From NCBI RefSeq assembly GCF_023065955.2, contig NW_026622875.1, forward strand, positions 15,541,001 through 15,605,000: a stretch of 64,000 nucleotides of DNA. Direction: 5' to 3'. Of the stretch, positions 58,700 through 64,000 are shown piece by piece; position 1 is the stretch's first letter, and each line of letters begins with the position of its first letter. Source of the stretch: Ursus arctos (Eukaryota > Chordata > Mammalia > Carnivora > Ursidae). The position numbers were made by a program, and so were the translations under genes. A model generated the notes under the pieces. The model was not told where the DNA came from. It saw only the letters and a list, made by a program, of their open reading frames with translations, and ran no database searches.

Positions 58700-58887
58700 T
58701 TTTTTTATTTAAGATTTTATTTTTTCATTAAAGAGAGAGAGCACAAGCAGGGTGAGCAGCAGGTAGAGGGAGATGGAGGAGCTACCTACTGAGCAGGGAG
58801 CCTGATGTGGGGCTTGATTCTAGAACACTGGGGTCATGACTTGAGCCGAAGGCAGATGCTGAACTGACTGAGCCACCCAGGCGCCCC
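58700..58887 (-). mobile_element. CAN-SINE, reverse orientation
   Basis: T-rich tail 'tttttatttaagattttatt', GA-rich segment, 'ggtcatgacttgagccgaag' core and 'gccacccaggcgcccc' head. The target duplication is 'cttcctctt' at 58,691-58,699 and 58,888-58,896. It lies about 95 bp from the oppositely oriented SINE upstream, forming an imperfect inverted SINE pair. Confidence 0.95.
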
Positions 58888-58896
58888 CTTCCTCTT

Positions 58897-59440
58897 CTTG
58901 TATATTTATTTGTTTTTAAGTTTTTTCAACATTCCTAAAAGATTTATCTTGCTCAATGGCCCTCTCCCTCAATGGAATGCAGGTGTGACACTTCTCAAGA
59001 ATTCCAATATCATGGCAACTTGTAAAGAATAGTGAATAATAACACAGAGGCTGGGGCCAAGGGTTTAAATTAGATGGCAGGCTAATGATCACACCACAGC
59101 TCTGGGAATCAGTGTGAGACTAAAATAAAGATTTTGCCAGCCATGAGTGGAAAATAAAGAAGAAAAAATTGTCTTTTTTCTTTTAGAGATTATGCCCTTC
59201 CAAATTCAGACAGTTTATGGCCTGTAAGTTTGAAAATTATGGAGGTGGTAGGTGGGAGTTATTTTATTTTAAGGTGATTATTTGGTGACATAAGAGTTAA
59301 CCTTGGCCCATCTATCCTTCCAATTAATAAAATAATAGTTTGTGAAATCCTGAAGTCTAGAAACTTACTAAGTTAAGCTGTGTTAAGAGGTTCAGTCATA
59401 CACACTAGCCTCCCTAAGTGGGTTGTTACATTTGTGGCTC
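58897..59440. other. Intergenic DNA, no recognisable gene
   Basis: Nothing recognised. Confidence 0.5.
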
Positions 59441-59442
59441 AG

Positions 59443-59500
59443 CAAAACAAAACAAAACAAAACAAAACAAAGCAAAACAAAGCAAAGCAAAACAAAAACA
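59443..59500. repeat. (CAAAA)n repeat
   Basis: About eleven CAAAA or CAAAG units, immediately upstream of the twin-primed L1 insertion. The last A's form part of its target site. Confidence 0.95.
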
Positions 59501-59509
59501 CTTGTCATG

Positions 59510-59634
59510 TAAAGTTCCATGATTCATTACTTGCATATAACACCCAGTTCCCCATGCAACTTTACATCAAAAACGAGGGATGTGCTATATGGTCACTAAC
59601 ATAATATAATAAAAAATTATTATAAAAAAACAAC
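59510..59634 (+). mobile_element. Miniature twin-primed (5'-inverted) L1 3' end
   Basis: 59,510-59,552 is the reverse complement of the carnivore L1 3'UTR segment around 'cactgggtgttatatgc' and 'gaatcatgg'. The following 59,553-59,625 is the sense continuation ('tacatcaaaaacgaggg', 'tgtgctatatggtcactaac') ending in an A-rich tail. A perfect 13-bp target duplication, 'aacacttgtcatg', flanks it at 59,497-59,509 and 59,635-59,647. The two parts overlap by about 12 bases, giving an inverted repeat, 59,510-59,521 with 59,553-59,564. Confidence 0.85.
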
Positions 59635-59647
59635 AACACTTGTCATG

Positions 59648-59849
59648 GCCCTTAAAGATTGCTTGCAATTGTCAAGACATGTGTGAACCCAAAGTGTCTG
59701 CTGTTTTTATATAAAAAATGGTTGCTTTTTTCAGGTTTGTCTGTTCAAACCCTATCATATTTTGGCTTTGTTTGGTTTCTTTTTAATTTTTTTAAATTTT
59801 TAAATTTTAATTTTTTTTATTATGTTCTTTTTAAAGACCGTTGTTTAGG
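59648..59849. other. Short T-rich spacer, no gene
   Basis: It includes a T/A-rich run at about 59,780-59,822. Nothing else recognised. Confidence 0.5.
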
Positions 59850-61673
59850 TGACATGCTGACTGCAGGAGACACACTTTACATTTAAAGACAGAAATAAGT
59901 AGAAAGTAAAATAATGAAAAAAGGACATTATATAAACAGTACCAACAAAGAAATCTAGGATGGCTGTATTAATATCATATGAAATATACTTTAAAACAAA
60001 TATAATGAGATAAAGTATGACAGTTCATAATGATGAAAGGGTTAAACTATCAGGAACATGTATCATTTATAAACATATGTACCTCTCATATATGAACCTC
60101 ACCCAAAATACTTGAAGCAAAACTGGCTGAATTGAGGGAAGAAATAGATGGTTTAATGATAAGAGTTGGGAGACTTCAGCACATTATTTTCAATAATGAA
60201 CAACACGACTGGGCAAAAGACTCAGAGATACATGACTTGGACAACACTAAACCAACTAGACCTAACAGATATTGAAAGAACATTTCACCCCAGATCAGCA
60301 GGGTACACATTCTTTTGAGCACACATGGGAAATTCCCCAGGATAGACCATATGCTAGGCCTTAAAACAAGTCTCAATAAATTTTAGAACACTGAAATCAT
60401 ACTAAGTATGTTTTATATTCATAATGGAATGAAGTTAGAAATTAATAACAGGGATGTTGGAAACTTAACAAATATGTGGAAATTGAACAACACATCCCTA
60501 AGTAAACAATGGGTTAAGAGTAAGCCAGAAAGGAAATTTGAAAATACTTTTACATAAATTAAAAGGAAGACAGAACATATTGAAATTCAAGGGATGCAAT
60601 GAAAGAAGTTTTTAGAGAGAAATATAGAGCTATAAACACTTCAATTAAAAAAGAAGAAAGATCTCAAATTAAATATCTAGCTTTTTACCTTAAGACATTA
60701 GGAAAAGAGCAAACTAAACCTAACAGAGTAGAAGTGAAAGAATAATAAAGATTAGAATAGAAAAATAATGAAATAGAGACTAGAAAAACAATAGAGAAAA
60801 TAAAAGCAAAACTTGATTCTTTGTAAAGATCAACAAAATAGACAAACTTTTAGCTGAACTGATGAAGGAAAAAAAATAAAGAAGCTTCAGATTACTGAGA
60901 TCAGGAATGAAAGTGGGAACATTATTTTAAACCTTACAGATACAAAATGATTATAATAAAATACTATGAAAAACTGTATGCCAGCAATTAGATAACTTAG
61001 ATGAAATGGACAAATTCCTAGAAAGACACAAACTACTGAAACTGACTCAAGAAGAAATAGAACACCTGAGTAGACCTAAAACACGTAAAGAAATTGAATT
61101 GGCAATTTAAAACTTCCCCAAAACAAAAGCCCAGAATCAGATAACTTCATTGGTAAATTCTACCAAATATTTAAAGAATAAGATTGATACCAAATTCTCA
61201 CAAACTCTTCCAAAAATACAACAGGAGAGAACATTTCCCAACTCATTCTATGAGGTCAAGTTTACACTCATACCAAACCAGACAAAGAAAATGCAAGATA
61301 AGAAAATGACAGACCATTATCTTTTATGATTATAGACAAAAAAATCTCCAGAAAAATACTAGCAAACAGAATCCAGACCATATGAAAAGGATTACATACT
61401 ATGATCAAGTAGTATTTATTCAAGGAATGCAAGGTTGGCTCACCATATGAGATCAACCAATGAAATACATTATGTCAATAGAATATTTTATGGTCAATTG
61501 ATTTTCAACAATTATCCAAAGACAATTCAATAAGAGAAAGAATAGTCATTTCAACAAATGAGGCTGGTACAATTGGACATCCACATGCAAAAGAATGATG
61601 TTGTATCCATCCTTACATCATACAGAAAAACTAATTTGTACACAAAAACTTATCTCTTGGAAGAAAATATAGG

Positions 61674-61877
61674 TGGGATGCATGGGTGGCTCAGTTGAGC
61701 GTCGGACTCCTGATTTTGGCTGAGGTCATGATTTCAGGGTCTTGATTTTGGCTTGGAGCCCACTCAGCAGGGAGTCTGCTTGAGGATTCTTGCTCTCCTT
61801 CTCCCTTTGCCTCTCCCCCTGTTTGCACTCTCTCTTCCTCTCTAAAATTAATAAAATAAGCCTTTGTTTTATAAAAA
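61674..61877 (+). mobile_element. CAN-SINE in L1, with rearranged core
   Basis: Head 'gggatgcatgggtggctcag', CT-rich part and a short A-rich tail. The target duplication is 'aagaaaatatagg' at 61,661-61,673 and 'aagaaaaatacagg' at 61,878-61,891. The core carries a repeated 'ttgattttggct'-like word, near 61,710 and 61,742, replacing the usual 'ctgggatcgag'. Confidence 0.92.
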
Positions 61878-61992
61878 AAGAAAAATACAGGAATAAATCT
61901 TCATCATCTTGGGTTAAGCAAAGCTTTCTTAGATATGAAACCAAACTCACAAGCAATGAAAGAAAAAAACAGATAAAAAATTGGACACCATT

Positions 61993-62185
61993 GGGACGCC
62001 TGGGTGGGTCAGTGGGGTAAGCATCTGCCTTCAGCTCAGGTCATGATCCCAGGGTCCTGGAATTGAGTCCTGCATTGGGCTCCTTTCTCAGTAGGCTCAG
62101 CAGAGATCCTGCTTTCTCCCTCTGCCTGCTGCTCCCCCTGCTTGTGCCCCCCCCCCGTCTGACATATAAATAAATATAATATTTA
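61993..62185 (+). mobile_element. CAN-SINE in L1
   Basis: Head 'gggacgcctgggtgggtcag', 'caggtcatgatcccagggtc' core, CT-rich segment with a 9-10 base C run near 62,147, and an AAAT-type tail. The target duplication is 'aaaattggacaccat' ending at 61,991 and 'aaaatcagacaccat' ending at 62,202. It lies only 115 bp after the previous SINE. Confidence 0.94.
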
Positions 62186-62770
62186 AAAAAATCAGACACC
62201 ATCAAAATTTAAAATTCTGTACTTCAGAGGATACCATCAAATGAAAAGATAACCCACAGAATCAGAGAAAATATTGTATGTCTGATAAGAGACTTGAATG
62301 TAGAATGTATAAAAAATTCTTGCAACTAAAAAATATAAACAATCCAATTTAAAAATAAGCAAAGGAATTGAATAGACATTTCTCCAAAAATAGCCTGTAA
62401 GCACATTAAAAGATGCTTGACATTAGTCATCAAGGAAATGCAAATCAAAACTACAATGCATTGCAGCTTCACAACCACTAGGATGACTATAATAAAAAGA
62501 AATGAGGACAGATTAATGGTTTCTAGGTGTTAGGGATGTAGGGGGTTAGGTGGGTGTGGTTACTAAGGGAGCAGGAGCATTCTTTGTGGTGATGAAATTG
62601 TTCTGTATTTTGACTGACTGTGTCAATGTCAGTATTCTGGATATTTCCTTGGACTAGAGTTTTTGCAAGATGTCACTAAGTGAGGGAAATGGGGTTAAAT
62701 ATGGGCTTTCTAAATTATTTCTTGTAACTGCTTATGAATATATAATTATCTCAGAAAAGTTAAATTTAAA

Positions 62771-64000
62771 AAATGTGTAAGGGACCTTTTCTTACTTCAT
62801 TAACAACTTGAAAGGCTGACATGACTTAGCAAAATAACACCCTTTAGTGTTGGCTACCTTGAACGTCAGAGACCCTACTTTTATCAAGTTGTGGCACAGT
62901 AAAAAATAATTCTGAGATGACTCAGCTCCAACTCCATCTGGCTGCCCTAAAGGCTGAGGATATAATAATATTGGGGCACCTCGATCCCACATTTGGCACA
63001 CCAGCCTGCTGTTTTGTGGTGCCCCAGTTAAGAAGTTCTATCCTAGAAAGCTCAACATGGCTTTGAAAGGATTCCTAAATCCACCTTTTGAGTATAGCAT
63101 GTCATTCACAGAAATTACTGCAGAAGAGTAAATAAATTATTTATCATACTTTGCTTCAACCAGTATTACTTGGCTGGCTAAGTGATTTCTTGTTGAATTG
63201 GGAGGAAAAAGAACATAAATGTCAAATTCCATGATAAACATTTATTTATTAATCATTGTCAACCTATGAGTACTTCCTTTCCTAAACAAGGAATCACAGG
63301 AAGGAATCCTTTGTATTTACCATCATAAATAGTTGAAAATCATGCATAATGAAAAAGTTACCTGTATTGTTCAAATATCCAATATTTTCTTCATGGCTGT
63401 TGTCACCCTGCTAATCCTAACCATCATTGAGCTCTTCTAATTGTTATTATAAGCTCAAAGCACCCTGTTCTTTGATCTATCATATGTTGTCCCCCAGGCA
63501 CTTCTTGCCATTTCATGATTTGTATTGGGAATTAACTTACATAGTTAGATAGTCCAGTGATGGTCTAATGGACAAAGAGTATAAAATTCTGCACGTGAGA
63601 CAATGCACATATGATTCCCCGCAAAGAACATCAGTTTTGACAACTAATAGCTACCATATATAAATATGAATTCAGTGATTTAAATGTTTCTTGAAGATAA
63701 AACTAGTGTCTGAAAATCATCTTATAAAGGCTCCTTTTATATAGCAAAAAATAAATATTACCTTTTCATATAGATGTGAAAATAATCCATTTATTTCTTA
63801 AATTTATGTTCTAGTTCCTTCAATATGCTATTTTATAAATAATTTATCTTTGTAATATATTATATATTAATATTTAATTTTCTTCCAGTTCCTATATTCT
63901 CATATTCAGGGACTAGAAAAATATATGTGCACATATATTTTTATGGAACTTATTGAAATCTTCAGATGTCTACTCAAGTTTTATGTAGATACTTCTTATG
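62771..64000. other. Intergenic DNA, no recognisable gene
   Basis: AT-rich to the window edge with no coding domain. A possible tiny deleted SINE remnant with a 9-bp inverted repeat lies at 62,972-63,026. Nothing else recognised. Confidence 0.5.

Larger units (their letters stand above)
59850..62770 (+). mobile_element. L1 ORF2-3'UTR with RT core deleted, two nested SINEs
   Basis: It begins inside the ORF2 endonuclease region ('gcaggagacacactttac', 'cttgaagcaaaactggctgaattgaggg', 'gatagaccatatgctaggcc'), then the post-endonuclease region ('cccagaatcagataacttcattgg', 'gaatgcaaggttggctca'). At about 61,485 it jumps from 'attatgtcaatagaat' to the late-ORF2 phrase 'tatggtcaattgattttcaac', so the reverse transcriptase core with its FADD motif is gone. 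A second gap near 62,500 removes the ORF2 end. The 3'UTR ('gatgaaattgttctgtattttgac', 'gatgtcactaag') and tail follow. Two CAN-SINEs are inserted at 61,674 and 61,993. Many stops show it is dead. Confidence 0.87.

Noticed and set aside
1..64000. Search for tRNA, rRNA, snRNA, Y RNA or 7SK genes, CRISPR arrays, bacterial-type operons
   Set aside because: None seen. tRNA-like words occur only in the heads of CAN-SINEs and lack an intact tRNA fold.

Overview
The window is AT-rich mammalian nuclear DNA from a carnivore. It carries about fifteen copies of the tRNA-Lys-derived carnivore SINE (CAN-SINE/SINEC), with the box-like head 'gcctgggtggctcag', a 'gatcatgacctgag' core and an AATAAA/poly-A tail. 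The head and core variant at 38 kb ('cacagcggttaagcg', 'cggcgttatgggatcg') is one I associate with arctoid caniforms (bears, seals, mustelids). The canid-type SINEC_Cf head is absent, so an arctoid caniform is the best guess. I cannot name the species from this window.

I find no convincing protein-coding gene. The longest open frame is 141 codons and lies opposite a purine-rich tract. No frame has a recognisable cellular domain, splice structure, CpG island or RNA gene. The only recognisable coding sequence is decayed retroelement coding: LINE-1 ORF1 and ORF2 pieces, and an ERVL pol remnant. The window reads as intergenic or deep intronic sequence.

Layout. 1-10 kb: ancient L1ME-like fragments, low-complexity tracts and unrecognised DNA, with no CAN-SINE. 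10-19 kb: four SINEs, MIRs, two antisense L1 fragments, a TA-rich 45-bp duplication and a tail-only (TAAA)n insertion. 19.7-23.6 kb: an L1 with both ends present but most of ORF2 missing, interrupted by a SINE. 24-30 kb: a SINE inside a MIR, more MIR and L1ME pieces, and a complex CA repeat. 33.2-34.3 kb: an ERVL pol relic covering RNase H-like and integrase regions. 36.9-38.5 kb: antisense L1 with a nested SINE, followed by an MLT1-like LTR. 40-49.9 kb: L1 3' end, SINEs, a long antisense L1 (44.4-46.5 kb), and two oppositely oriented copies of one hAT-like DNA transposon. 49.9-52 kb: 5'-truncated L1 with the reverse transcriptase FADD motif. 52.5-52.9 kb: MLT1-type LTR. 53-58 kb: MIR and L2 fossils. 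58.4-62.8 kb: four SINEs, a tiny twin-primed (5'-inverted) L1 insertion, and an L1 that has lost its RT core. The last 1.2 kb is unrecognised.

Nothing here forms an operon-like or cooperating system. The interest lies in the insertion record: nested elements with clear target-site duplications, internal L1 deletions, a twin-priming event, in-frame microsatellite expansions in dead L1 frames, and a retro-insertion that is only a tail. Family names rest on recalled consensus features and were not verified by a search.
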